Part shown: positions 32,501 to 44,500 of the stretch, in pieces
How the letters are laid out: each line of letters opens with the position of its first letter
Position numbering within the stretch: the first letter of the stretch is position 1
Source: Ianthella basta
Taxonomy: Eukaryota > Porifera > Demospongiae > Verongiida > Ianthellidae
Assembly: GCA_964019415.1 (NCBI GenBank)
Contig: OZ025876.1
Coordinates: forward strand, 2,236,502 to 2,300,501
Direction of reading: 5' to 3'
Length of the DNA: 64,000 nucleotides
The notes under the pieces: generated by a model
Seen by the model: the letters and a program-made list of their open reading frames with translations, nothing else
The model's database searches: none
Told to the model about the DNA's origin: nothing
Translations under genes and position numbers: made by a program

Positions 32501-33158
32501 AGACAATCTATGCTGCAATAATGATGAAATGTGACTGCAGACTACACACGTTGCCGCTTGATGATATCTGNNNNNNNNNNNNNNNNNNNNNNNNNNNNNN
32601 NNNNNNNNNNNNNNNNNNNNNNNNNNNNNNNNNNNNNNNNNNNNNNNNNNNNNNNNNNNNNNNNNNNNNNNNNNNNNNNNNNNNNNNNNNNNNNNNNNNN
32701 NNNNNNNNNNNNNNNNNNNNNNNNNNNNNNNNNNNNNNNNNNNNNNNNNNNNNNNNNNNNNNNNNNNNNNCACGCGAGACAGCGCCCATCAGCTAGCTAC
32801 CATATCAGGAAAGTGAAGCTTCGTGATAGCCATAATCAAACACAACACCCACCTGGTCATCGGGATCAGGCCATGCTCGAGGTGAGGCCATAGCCTTTTC
32901 GCTTCTACAATTCAGACGATGTGAAATAAAGCAGCCAATTCATGGTAGCTACTCAGCCTACACACCTAGCTAGAGTCCTACAGTATTAAATCTTTTAAAA
33001 TACAAAACACTCTCGGTCCGTCGGCCACACAATGAACTTTCTCAGTCCACAAGAACTAACTCAAAGGTTAAAGGTAAGTTTGGTTCTTCTTCTTGAACCC
33101 ATAAACCTTCCCCAGGGTCTTGATCTGGCACAAGACAGTCGGCAATTCGGTTGTCCAT
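17597..33158 (-). CDS. Ankyrin-repeat protein, tandem paralogue A (interrupted by assembly gap)
   Basis: Exons, low to high: 17597-17695 (stop), 18333-18434, 18689-18790, 18929-19030, 19286-19387, 20008-20109, 20754-20855, 21236-21337, 22682-22783, 23379-23480, 23644-23745, 23861-23962, 24078-24179, 24553-24654, 24832-24933, 25426-25629, 26640-26741, 27530-27637, 27805-27906, 28522-28623, 28744-28851, 30609-30722, 31939-32040, 32149-32253, gap, 32853-32904 and 33061-33158 (start). Most exons are exactly one 34-codon ankyrin repeat (typical core TPLHxAAxxGH...VxxLL) bounded by phase-0 introns. Exon 25426-25629 carries two repeats. The N-terminus (MDNRIADCLVPDQDPGEG, then MASPRAWPDPDDQ) is acidic and non-ankyrin. 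Comparison with gene B shows five exons missing in the 32571-32770 N run. There is no membrane, death or kinase domain, so it is presumably a protein-binding solenoid of unknown partner. Exon 27805-27906 uses a GC donor. Confidence 0.88.
19607..19645 (+). ncRNA. Hammerhead-ribozyme-like core
   Basis: TGCAG (stem I), CTGACGA (19612-19618; position 7 of the hammerhead core is free), stem II GGCC/GGCT around loop TGTGT, GAAA (19633-19636), T, GTC, then CTGTA, which pairs with TGCAG over five positions. It lies in a gene A intron, antisense to the gene. Confidence 0.45.
20306..20724 (+). mobile_element. Interspersed repeat, ACTAGCAG family (non-LTR/SINE-like)
   Basis: Begins ACTAGCAGG, followed by a GC-rich hairpin (CGCCCGCC...GGTGGGC). 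It ends in a (ACAA)n-like tail with ATTATATATATAGAT. Related starts occur at about 44904 and 52260, each ACTAGCAG plus a C-rich/G-rich hairpin, and a related tail ends near 30470. It interrupts the intron between exons 20008-20109 and 20754-20855 of gene A. The family is not identified. Confidence 0.45.
22079..22168. mobile_element. Small pogo/Tigger-like inverted-repeat remnant
   Basis: CAGCTGTACC...GTGCGGACACC on the left, and GGGTGTCCGCATTATAGGGG...TGCACTG on the right, are inverted versions of one end. The pattern (CAGT..AACCCCTATAATGCGGACACC) resembles Tc1/mariner-pogo termini. About 90 bp, non-coding. Confidence 0.4.
25018..25205. repeat. Foldback element with degenerate hammerhead-like arms
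   Basis: Arms of about 85 bp: GGAAACAATGACTGTTACAGG at about 25019-25039 and its complement near 25180-25203. The interior arms hold TTGATAA...GAAAC ATC, a hammerhead-like layout with three core changes. It is organised exactly like the 9525-9707 foldback. Intronic to gene A. Confidence 0.7.
25800..26480 (+). mobile_element. Possible degenerate retroelement remnant
   Basis: Plus-strand frames include short protein-like phrases, such as MRLIEDEWACDL near 25819 and a Cys/His-containing stretch ending about 26206, broken by stops. These vaguely resemble the C-terminal part of non-LTR retrotransposon proteins. I cannot identify a family. It fills most of the intron between exons 25426-25629 and 26640-26741. 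Confidence 0.2.
29194..29319. repeat. Foldback with perfect 35-bp arms
   Basis: 29194-29228 is exactly reverse-complementary to 29285-29319 (GGTTGGTTCTCTAATACCAG is part of the arm). The 56-nt loop carries a complete hammerhead-like core. A diverged relative of the arm (TATACCAGCTTCAAACA) appears near 57542. Confidence 0.9.
29231..29275 (+). ncRNA. Hammerhead-ribozyme-like motif with 6-bp stem II
   Basis: CGCC, then CTGAAGA (29237-29243), A, stem II GACCAG/CTGGTC (29245-29250/29256-29261) around AGCAT, GAAA (29262-29265), C, GTC (29267-29269), then GGC pairing with the leading GCC. All invariant hammerhead positions (CUGANGA, GAAA, U-H cleavage site) are satisfied. Stem III is reduced to one C-G pair, so activity would need dimerisation, as described for retroelement-borne minimal hammerheads. 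Confidence 0.5.
29514..29830 (-). pseudogene. Helitron/Pif1-type helicase C-terminal remnant
   Basis: The frame encodes IPRIKLAPSDTNLPF, then LAYSMTINKAQGQTFEKVGI, YLPSPIFSHGQLYVAFSRAR and a terminal stop. These correspond to the last helicase motifs (V-VI) of Helitron Rep-Hel proteins and Pif1 DNA helicases. Nothing upstream resembles the Walker motifs or the Rep domain. Instead the frame runs into a 19-residue Arg/Gly-rich tandem repeat. It is a 5'-truncated transposon copy in a gene A intron, same strand as the gene. Confidence 0.75.
29795..30090. repeat. 57-bp tandem repeat
   Basis: About five copies of a pyrimidine-rich unit including CTTGCTGCTCCTCCCTCCTC. On the minus strand it reads as a 19-residue repeat (KKLTGRGRQRGAGGGGRSS) in frame with the helicase remnant. 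Several frames are open only because of the composition. Confidence 0.85.
32571..32770. other. Assembly gap (200 N)
   Basis: Exactly 200 unknown bases. In gene B the equivalent interval (between exon 46851-46955 and exon 49762-49813) spans 2.8 kb and holds five exons, so the true gap is probably much longer than 200 bases. Confidence 0.95.
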
Positions 33159-33260
33159 TTTGTCTCGCACTACGCTTGTAATCACGTGACGTATCACGCG
33201 CGCTGCCTTGGCATGGTGTAGAGTAGGGGATGTACCCGTGGAGCACGCAAACTTCGAGAG
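33159..33260 (-). promoter_or_regulatory. Putative promoter of ankyrin gene A
   Basis: Immediately upstream of the MDN start codon. It contains TCACGTGAC at 33182-33190 followed by a second ATCACG. The same TCACGTGAC-GxATCACG arrangement is found upstream of gene B at 50115-50130, although the surrounding sequence has diverged. Confidence 0.45.
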
Positions 33261-35558
33261 GACAGTAACACTCTCTATGTAGGGTAACTACGTATATCCT
33301 AGTGCATCCAGGCCATATATTTTATAATATAGGCACGGATGCGCCAGGCTATATATATTGAGGGATAGGCCGGAAATTTAAAGTAAAGTAAAGAAAGTAG
33401 AGCTGCCCAAATAAAATGTGTAGGAGGTAGCTAGCTAAGTAGGAATGATGCATGCAGTTTGCCAAAGATGCACTGGCAGAAAATCTTTTGAATCAAGGAG
33501 CTAGGCTGTAGCAATGACTCACTGTCACTCAACATTATACATATGGTGCAGTGTATAATTTAACTGCCAGAAAAACCTCAGGCAGAGGGGGGGGGGGGCA
33601 GTCTAAGCAACAAACCAGGTAAGCATTTGCTAGTTTCAAGACACTTTACATAATTATGTTTCACCATCCCTACACCTGGCATGCAACATTTTGTCGTGCA
33701 TCTTACTACTGCACACCCATTCCACCTATTCATTCTCCATTCCATATATCACAGGTATGTACAGCCTTAATTGATATTTGCTCATCACCCTTATTTGCTG
33801 TGTGCTGCACTCTTAGCTCTATATTGTCCCCTATACTAGCAGGTTGATCCAGCTCTACTTTATATTACTGTTCTCTATACAATCTAGGGATTTCTACTCT
33901 TCCAATTCATTTCACAACTCTACAGTGTCAGTGGCAGGACCCATCTTCTTTGGGTCCATGCAGACCCTTACACATCTTGCTCTGCCATGATACCATGTAT
34001 GCAGACCAACAAGCTACAGTGGCAATGCTTACCCTTGCTACTCATCTCGTGCTGTCTACTGCAAACAGTGCAGCCACTGTTTGCCCTCACCGTTCAACGT
34101 CTATCCAAGCACTCTCATTATACACTTTATATTGTCAACCATTGAGCTAGAGGTTGAAACTCCATAACACAATATATAACTACGCATGTATAATATAATT
34201 ATTATAATTATAATACAATGATTATAATATAATGATGAATGATAATAGGATGATGTCTATATATATGTATGCCACCTACATTCCACCTCTCACTTCCTCC
34301 GTACACACTTTTCATGAACCCCTTTGGGCTGAAATTCAAGGTGAGATAGTCAAATTTGGTGTTAGGCAAAATTGTTTTAATAGGTGATCTGAATGTAAGA
34401 ATCTCTGACTTTCCCACCAACTGAACTTTCAAAGATAACAGTATTTCAGTGGTCTTTCCAGTGAAGCTACTCCCATGCACTCCCCCCCCCCCCCCTTCAA
34501 TACCCAACAATCACAATCCCACAAGCAACATGGAGGGTGACAACACCATTCTCTGTGACGACAGCTCCAGTACAGACCAAGTGTATGTGAACGAACTCGT
34601 AATCTCTGAGATTTCCTTACCCAAAATTGGCAATGCTATCTCAAAATTAAAGAGTGGCAATTGCTTTTCCCCACCCAATGATTAAAGCCTTGCACCATCA
34701 ACTCACACCCTCAGCCCATGCATTGCTAACTCCCACAATTTAACTTGTCTGTGTTAACTTGCAATTGTATATAATATTTATATTGCCTAACTTGTCTGTC
34801 TATGCTTGCAACTTGCATCTCTGTCTATGTTCCATGCAAGTCTTTGTCCTGTACTCTCTGCACAAACTGATTGTATCACTCCCATTCGATCTGTTATGAA
34901 GTATCTCTGATGAGCTTGAGGTCAATCTAGGGCCGTTTTGGCTATGACCAGTGATGACATAATTATGATTTAAATTTAATTAAGTGGCTATACAGCTAGA
35001 TGTGTATTGTGTTCATATAATAGGCTGACCAGTGTGGGCATGGAGATCGAGATACATGCATGTGTTTGCATGATGCAATACGGATGGCTGTACATGATAA
35101 TGTTCATGCACATAATTTCATATCTCTAGTGGGAGTACTAGTCCATCTCATGCATCAATTAATATAGGAGCAATAATAATTCAATCCATGAAGTATACAC
35201 ATACAGTAGGCAACATAGAATGCAAACATGCAGAAAGCTATAAATTAAAGAGCTCATTATTAAAGCAATTGCAAGAAATTGATAAACTTGACCATACTTC
35301 AAATACAAAGCCACTGCATGCAATGCATAAATCTTTTATATGAATCCTTGAATCAGGAGCAACATCAATGTATCTAGCTATAGCATTTTCATTTGCATAA
35401 TACTTCAGTTGAATCTCCAGTATTATATATGCTTGTACTTGTCTCAATATGTATACATTTTACGTACAATACTCAGGTAAGTCACTGATTACAAACAATT
35501 AATAACAGTTACTATTATATACATAGGAATGCTCAGTGGCCCTTTCTATAAAATAAGC
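33261..35558. other. Spacer between ankyrin genes A and B
   Basis: AT-rich, with an (ATTATA)-type tract near 34190-34240. A protein-like plus-strand stretch at 34449-34685 (ISEISLPKIGNAISKLKSGN) may derive from the RT leader of a non-LTR retrotransposon, on weak evidence. No exon of either ankyrin gene is seen here. The 3' UTR of gene B must lie at its right end. Confidence 0.4.
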
Positions 35559-38500
35559 TCAGTTCCTTGTGTTGCTGGAAGATGTAGAGGCACTGATCAG
35601 AGCCTGTGCAATTTCATTATAACCATGCAGTAGGGCCAGATCCAAGGCTGTGCTCCCAACCTGACACAATGAAAAGGCATACACATTTAGCTTCTGTTGA
35701 TGGGAATTCAGCACAATGAATAAAAGTGTACCACATTTTGTGCAAGTGAGAGTGCCTATATAAAATCATCAGTTAAGGATGAAAGGCTTGAATAATAGAT
35801 CACATCAGTGGATGGAATTATTTACACTTTTTGGGCAGAATCTCCGAACACTCGTTTATAGTTAGTATAATTTCTTGACATAATTATGACCAAACTCATA
35901 CCTTCAGTATGTAGTAAAGCAGGGCAGTGGGGGTTCTTTTATACAAAGAATGTAACACGTAATGCCATTTAATGGATATGCAGCTATACTTGGAGTCTGG
36001 GGCAGTGAAAAGGATATAGCCACAAGGTACCAAGGTACAAAGTGAGGCAGCTGTACAGCAAGTGCTTGTTAAGTGGGAAACTCTGTGTTGCTCTCCTCAG
36101 TACAAGGCAACATGTATGCAGACAACTACATTAACTAATGAAGTACATACACATATACGGCAACTGAAATACCATATGCACTTTCATTTTGTTAGGGTTT
36201 AATATTCATGTTTTTTTTTGCAGATCGGCAGCAATCCACAATGATTTTGTTCATCAATAGCTACACTCTCAGTCTGTACAGAATAGCCACCAAAGCGGTG
36301 ACGTCATGGTTGCTAAGCAATAACGATTACGTAGTTAACCTTTTCTTTCGCTGCCTACATAGTTCCTTTGTTACAGAATGCTGTACTTGCTGGCCACAGA
36401 GCACAAATATTCCTGCTCTTCAAATGTGGCAGCATACTAGATCCAGGTAGAATTGTTTCATTGGCAATAATTACTAATTAGAGGCTGCAACTTGAAGAAG
36501 TAGAGAGCACTATGCACATGCAGCTGAGAAAATGAGTTGACAATTTCACACGAATGGCACTGAATGATACGTGACTCTGCAAACCCATGAATATTTCATC
36601 AACGAGTATTTCAACATCATTGCTCCAGCATCCAAGAATTAAAAAATGTGAAATCTGCAATTAAATTATGACACCACGCAAGCTAAATTAAGTACATACA
36701 GTATGGTAGCTGTTATATGCATGGTAAGAAACGTACTGTATCTCGAAGAGACACATTGCACCTTCCCGACTCCAGTAGTATTCTCACTATATGCAGGTCA
36801 CCATCCTTAGCTGCTATATGTAGTGGAGCAAATCCAAACTATATACAGGAAGAACATAGGTAGAACCTTTAACATTAAAGTGCATGGTCATGGGTAGAAG
36901 CATAATTATAGACCTCCATGCTACAAGAAGCAACTGTCCGATATTGCTGTACGTATGCATACATGCAACTTGTACACTCATGTACCAATCAAGACATAGT
37001 GTTTATAATATACATTATAAAGTGTTGTGTATATTATGACTCACTGTGTCCTTTTCATTCACATTGACTCCTCGCTCTTTTACAAGGTAGCTTGCTATTT
37101 CACTCTGCTGCCATAAAGCAGCAAAATGGAGTAAGCTGTCTCCTAACTATGGGTGTGAAATTAATGCAGAAATGCACAGACGTACATGCAAAGGTAAATA
37201 CACGTAACCATACACTGACAAGCATATTCCTATGCATAACCACTTGTACGAACACAGGAAACACACTGGTTATATGCATATACATGAACACACATGTGTT
37301 TTCATTTCTGCCCCACAGTGGCATTCTTCAATCAGGAACTTCAACAGGGCCAAGTGTCCCTTCTGCACTGCCATGTGAGGTGCACCACGTCCTGGCTGCA
37401 AGGTGGGTAGGTGATTGTGTTGCAGCACTCACTTGTTGAATTGTACAACAGTATGATCAGCATATGTCATCTTTGTATACAGACCTTTTTGAATCGCTTG
37501 TCCACACCGTGCACTGGCATCCGGGAAACGCTCGCACAATAATACAGATTTATAAATATACTTACAGTATAATTGCAAAATCTAGTGTTGACATAGATTG
37601 CGAGCTAGAGATTTTATACAGCAATACTGCTTATGTTTATGTATATAATACCATGATTTCATCCGGTACCCGGTGCCTGGTGTGGACAACCAACCTGAAA
37701 ACGTCTGTATAAGGTATTCATGGAGTATGATCATTTTCAGCGCCAAACGACCAGGAATAGCGAAACATTATTGAATGAATATAATGCAGTGGAAGCACTA
37801 ACTTTGTCTTTAATGCATGGGTCACACTTTCCTTCTCTGAAAAGGAGCTGAGCAACTTCAAGATGGCCATTTTGTGTTGCCATTAATATTGCTGTTCCAC
37901 CATTCTGAGGCATAACACATAAATATAAAGGGATGGAGGGGGGATCCATTTCACAGTCCATACACATAAACAATACCATGCTGAGCAAGGCTTGTACAGC
38001 AGTTCACACTTCATTTTCTATTCATTTACATTATAATAATTATTTTGAGATGGGCTACATATTTGTCTTGACACCTCTAGAAGAGAATGCACAGAATACC
38101 GGGCGACACTTGATCTGCACATAAATCTGCACAAGTTGTGCAAGTGTATCAAGGTAAACTGGTGTGTGTTACAACTGCAACACCCATCACCTTGTATTGT
38201 AACCCAATTACTGTAAATATTGTACTTGTCTCAAAGTTGGATAAATTGCTAGAGAGAGTGGCCCAATATATATGTATCAGTGCATGATATAACACGTCCA
38301 CTAGTACGTACATACATACAATATCACAAAACTGCAAGCAAACTAACCTCATCACACAGATTGACATCTGTCTCCTGTTTGCTCAGCAGCAGACGAACAA
38401 CATCCTTCTGTCCATTGAGGGCTGCTTTGTGGAGGGCAGTTTGTCCACTCTAAAAGGTCAGCAGTACTTGGAATGCTATAGCATACTACAGTATATACAC

Positions 38501-41500
38501 TATGCACCACAATTCATATTAGATTTTTATGTCATACTATATATGTTACGCGTATACACTGTACAATAACGAATAAATATGGTGGACACTACATATAGTA
38601 TTAGCAGGTGTGCTGATACAGCAAGAGTGACACAATCTCTGTACCTTGTCCTTGGCATTTGTATTACAGTTGAACTCCCTGACCAACACTCTAGCGGCTT
38701 CAAAGTGGTCTTTCCGGGTAGCAGCCATGAGAGGTGTTAGGCCCTCCTGCATGTGTGTAAGTTTATAATGCATGTGAGTAAGGAAAGGTTGGATAGTAAT
38801 TTTGTACACGCAAGCTAGAGCATCTCTATAAGCTATTTGTGAAAGGTAACACTGTTGACTGTCAAATTGGTGTTGGGAGGGGAGCAAAGATACAAGTGAA
38901 GCTAGGCCTTCTTCTACCTCCTCATATTGGTAAATATTTAAATACTATTGAATACATTCCTGTTCTACTCCATGCACTGCACCCATGCAGGACCTCCAAC
39001 ATGAGAATCCTCAGCCTCTGTAGCAACTGCAGCAATACGGTGTGGATATAATTCTGCTACAGAAATGAGCAGTTGAATTCTGGCTATTAGCTCACAAGAT
39101 CAGTACTGTCTGGATCCGCATGAAGCTCTCGGACCAACAATCTGATTGTATCCACTTGTCCACTCAAGGTTGCATGGTGGAGGGCTGTTAGGCTGAACTG
39201 CAGGAATTACGACATAAACTCCACTGAAAGAAATAGTTTTTCACTAGCCCCTTCCAGCCATGTATACCACTTCATAAGTGACAGTGAAACGTATTCTTTA
39301 ATGCCACTTACACAATGGTGGAGTGAATTGAACTGGGGATGAGACTAAATACATACCAGCCACAATTTTACATTAATCTACATGACTCTTCTATCTATTG
39401 TACCTTATGCATGCACAGTACAAATGTGATCACAGCAGCAATCAATGCTCAAATGGCTAGCTGTGAGGTGCTTTCATGACGGACAAGGGTGGTCTGCTAG
39501 CTGGTATTAGCATGGATGCTACATGGAAGCAATATGCAAACTGTGCTTACTGAATCTCTATAATCAACTGGACAGTGAAACTCTGAGACCAGAGCCTTCA
39601 CAACTTCCATCCTTCCTGAATTGGCAGCATAGTGCAGGGGAACACGGCCATGCTGGGGGAACGGAAACAGCCAACCTCCAACTAATGCCATCACATTACC
39701 ATCACAACACAGCAAAACCTCAGAGTTACACTGCTATGCTAACCATCAGTTAAATCGATAGTCACTTGGTATAAACTGAAGGTATGAACATTACACTGGA
39801 CAGACAGTGACACTCTGCCTTACATTCGCAGTGACGACTTTGTCAGCATGGTAATCCTTCAGAAACAGTCGCAATATTCCCAAGTGACCTTCTTCAGCAG
39901 AATAATGCACCGGAGTCTTTGCATCCTGTGCCACACAGCATAGCAATCAGAATTAATGCACTATGTGGTCACCATCATAGCAGGACACTTTCATTAAAAT
40001 ACACATCTAACCAGTTAAACAACTAATGATATTTTCAGCATTGCTATTAAGTGAGGTAGTGTATGGTGATGCACTTACAGCATCTTTTGCATCAACATTG
40101 GTGTTGAAATTGGCCATCAGGAAGGAGGTCACATCTGTTTTCCCATTGATTGCAGCATGATGAAGGGCAGTTCTCCCAATCTAATGTACAAGAGAAGAGC
40201 TTGACATTGGTTGACATTAGATGATCCATACACGACGTCTTCATTGAAACATAGTAGGAATACTGCAACTTACAATATCAGGCTCATCAGGGTCAACCTT
40301 GAAGTGGTAGACAAGCAGCTTCAGACAGTCTTGACTATTCTCCTCAGCAGCAATGTGAAACACTGTCTTTCGAAACTACAGACGTTGCATGTGCATGGGG
40401 AGATTGCAATACAAATGAATTGAAAGCTTTCAAGAAGTTTCTTTTGAACTATAAGACATAGCAGATACTAATTAATATTGTCATATTATATTCAAGCTAT
40501 ATAGTACGAAAAAGAATTTGCATAAAGAAGCATGTGTGTGTGCTGGTGTGTGCATAATTTTAAGTGAGTTTATGCTTACAGGACCCTTGGCTGTGAGTGG
40601 CACATTGAACTCATCAACCATGGCTTTGACAACATCATGATGGTCTCCAGCAACAGCCAGAGACAATGCATCTATGTCATCCTTGCAAGGAAACAGAGGG
40701 ATGGAGGCAAACTATGAACTTATTAATAGAGCAACCAAATCAGCACATACAAAGTAACTAGTGCACCTGGTCTAGCAATATTGTCATGCTGCAATGGAAA
40801 ACACATAGCATGTATATTGATTTGCATAGTACAGTATGAAGTGCAGTATAGTATAGTATAGTATAGTATAGTATTGTATAGCATAGTATAGCATAGGTAC
40901 AGCACAGCATAATATATTATTTATAGTGCTGTAAATGTAAAAATTATCGCAGTGGAAACATCTTTGCTATATTTGTGGGCACTGTTACACCACAGATATA
41001 GTCTGAGTCGAACATGCAACACATGTTACTCATGTGACACCCAGTCTGCTCGTAGAGATGACTTAACAGACCCTAAAGGACTTCTCTCTTCGACGAGCCC
41101 AAAACCAGTTCCTCACAGAAGCCATCAAACAGGTGTAAGAGGCGGCAGACGTGCAATTATCGAAGAAGAAGGGCAGATAGTACGGGCGTTTCAAAGCAAA
41201 TACAATCTTGCCTCACCATGCTCATGCAGTCATGTCTTGACTTAACACTGCCACACAATGCTTCACTGAAGTCACTAGTGCTGCCACAAAGCACAGCCAC
41301 CTCTACTCTCCTGGTAATGGATGATTCCAGTAGAAATATTTTCACATATGTGTATTTCGCAAAAATATTTCCATGCAAAAATCTCAGCTGTACATACAAA
41401 TGGCTCTTCTGCAAATTTATTACCTGCAATTTTTTTACGTTTATGGTATTTTATACTATACTATACTATACTATACTATACTATACTATACTATACTATA

Positions 41501-44500
41501 CTATACTATACTATACTATACTATACTATACTATACTATACTATACTATACTATACTATACTATACTATACTATACTATACTATACTATACTATACTATA
41601 CTATACTATACTATACTATACTATACTATACTATACTATACTATACTATACTATACTATACTATACTATACTATACTATACTATACTATACTATACTATA
41701 CTATACTATACTATACTATACTATACTATACTATACTATACTATACTATACTATACTATACTATACTATACTATACTATAGTACTATACTATAGTATAGT
41801 ACAATGAATCTGAACATAAAGAGTCACCATGCAGAAGAGTATATACTGGATAACTAGTCTCGCACAACAGATCTTCCTGTAGTTATGTGGTTTGGCCAAA
41901 ACCACATGCTAATCATACGAAAATCTAGTGTACACAGCTACTTGCAAACCTGTATCGTTGCATTCCTGTTACAACCGTATTTGGCAATGAGCTCCCTCAC
42001 TACTTCAACATGTCCATGCCTAGCAGCAGCTAGGACACCCGTCCAGCCATTCTGCATTGGATGGTGTTCAGAACAGCATGATGCCGTGAGTTACTGTAAA
42101 GACAGTGTATAAGGGTACTACACACAGTCAACTATACCTCATTCACAATGTGCTGGTTGACATTATGCCTTGTTACCAGCTCGTGTACTACATCAAGGTT
42201 TCCATGGGTACATGCCAGCAGGAAGCAGTCCAGGTCATCCTATGGAGTAAAATTTACAGGCAGAGTCAACGGGGAAGAGGGGTCACAGCAGCAAATTTGG
42301 GGCACATTGTGCATGTAATAGCAGCTCAAGGACATGTTATGGCTTATACACAAATCTTTGTAATAGCTGCCTATGGAATCAACAGATATTTCCAATATTG
42401 CCTACAATGTAAAGAGGCAAGATAAATAGGCTGTACCAGGTCTCTCAGGCTTGGATCAAATCCATGTTCTTCAATGAGGTATCTCAGGATCTTTGGGTGC
42501 CCTTCCCTGGCTGCCTTGTGCAGGCAGGTCTGAGCCAGGTTGTCAAAGTCAAACTTGCTGCCACCAAACTTGGGCAGGAGGTACTTCACTACCTCAAAGT
42601 GACCTCCACAAACCGCTAGGTGCAGCGCATTTAACAGGTCCTATGCAAGGGTAGAAGCATAGTCCTCTGCACATGTATTGACATATCAGCATAAATACAA
42701 GCAGAACAGACTAAGAACATACTGGCTTTGTGGCTAGCACATCTGTGTTGAGCTTTTCCACTAGTTCTCTAATAATGTGGAGGTGTCCACGGCGAGCTGC
42801 AACATGGACAGGTGCCCATCCACCCTGTAAGGTGAGGTAATATAGAGTACAATACAACACATGGATAGTTCATCGAGGCTTGAATGTATAACAATACCCA
42901 AAGATTGGACAACCACTATAGATATAATTATACTACAGTAGATTATTTTTGGATGAACTCCTCCCTCTAAAGTGGACAGTAGCTATATATCATCTGTCTG
43001 GCTTCCTTTCAATGGACTCATTTACATAGTAGAAGTATATATATACTGATGCACAGCATACCTCACTCCTTTCTTCAACAGTGGATCTACAGCCGTACTT
43101 GTCAGCCAGGAGCCTTAGAATAGGCAGATAGCCATTTGCAGCTGCATACCATAGAGCACCCTTCCTTTTCTAGATGCAACCAGGATATATACCACAAAGG
43201 TACATTGGAGGACAGACACAGAAACTGTTAATCATGGTGCACATATATCCCTGCACAATAGCTAGGAATATCAGTGCAGGAAGTGCATGCAAGACAAGCA
43301 GCTCAAATCTATAATACAAATCCTTGGCAATAACTAAGTTTACGGTATGTCACTGATTATTGCAAAGCAAACGAAGGATATGGCTTAATTCATGACTGGA
43401 TCGTTTGTAATGCGATAACATACCTTATTCTTCACTGTTGCAGAGCAGTGGTGTCTGTCAATGAGTAGCTCCAGGAGCTCTCTGTGTCCATGCTGACAGG
43501 CCAGCAGGACTGCTGTGGCACCCGACTGTACAGTGCATGCATGCGAATTTGATCATTATTAGCATGCAGGGATACTGCACTCCATGTCTCTATACAGCTA
43601 GACCAGGTTGACAGCTAGGCTCTATACATAGTATGTCCATTAGTGATGAAATCCTTCAGTAAAATATTTACCGGTTTCACAAACTGGATGCTCTGTGGAA
43701 ACTTGTCTGAAAGATCCTGAACAATGCCTGAATGCCCTCCTAACACTGCCAGCTGCATGGAATTCCATCCATTCTGCATTGCACACAATCACACACACAC
43801 AGAAATTAGACAGGTCTCAAAGTATAGATACGATACACTTAGAGCCTCAATACAGGTATTTCCTGTGGTGGCTCATTAAAGCACACTGTGCATGCATGGG
43901 AGATGCGACTTACATTCTTTGGTACATTGGGATCCAACCCATATTGAGTCACCAAGTCACTAGCAAGGGCACGGTGACCATAGCGACATGCAAGGTGCAG
44001 GGCACTCCAGCCACCACCGTCCTGTACAGGACAAATAGATCACACAGCTGCAGGTCAAAGTTTGGCTATATTTATTTCCTGTCACTCTCAGCTAGTATTG
44101 TTACATCTAAAGGACAGTCAGCGACAGCATTCATTTCTTTGCATTGCACATACCCCTCACCTACCACTTACCCCTTGACTAGCACTACCACAAACGGCCT
44201 ATTGGGGGGTGCTGGTGGTCTGGAGCTGAAGCACACACTTCAAGATCCATGATTATGGGATGTTTCCGGCTCAAGCTCAAGCCCAGGCCATGGCAGAGAA
44301 ATTTTCAGTGGCAGCACCCCCTGACAACAAACAGCCCCACTGAACGAATAACAAACTGATTTACTGTATGTGTGTCTATGTTGTTTGTACTATGTATGTG
44401 TTGTGGGTGCCTGGAAGAGTAGCCTTCTGGCTAAAGGTTCCCCACATTAAATAAGATCAATTATTATTATTATTATTATTATTATGGAATGAAATGCAGC

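Noticed and set aside
32486..32893. Frames running through the N block
   Set aside because: Unknown bases cannot contain stops. The frames have no meaning.
41218..41807. Three long overlapping frames of YTIL/YYT repeats
   Set aside because: They are produced entirely by the (CTATA)n array, which has no stop in any plus-strand frame. Not a gene.
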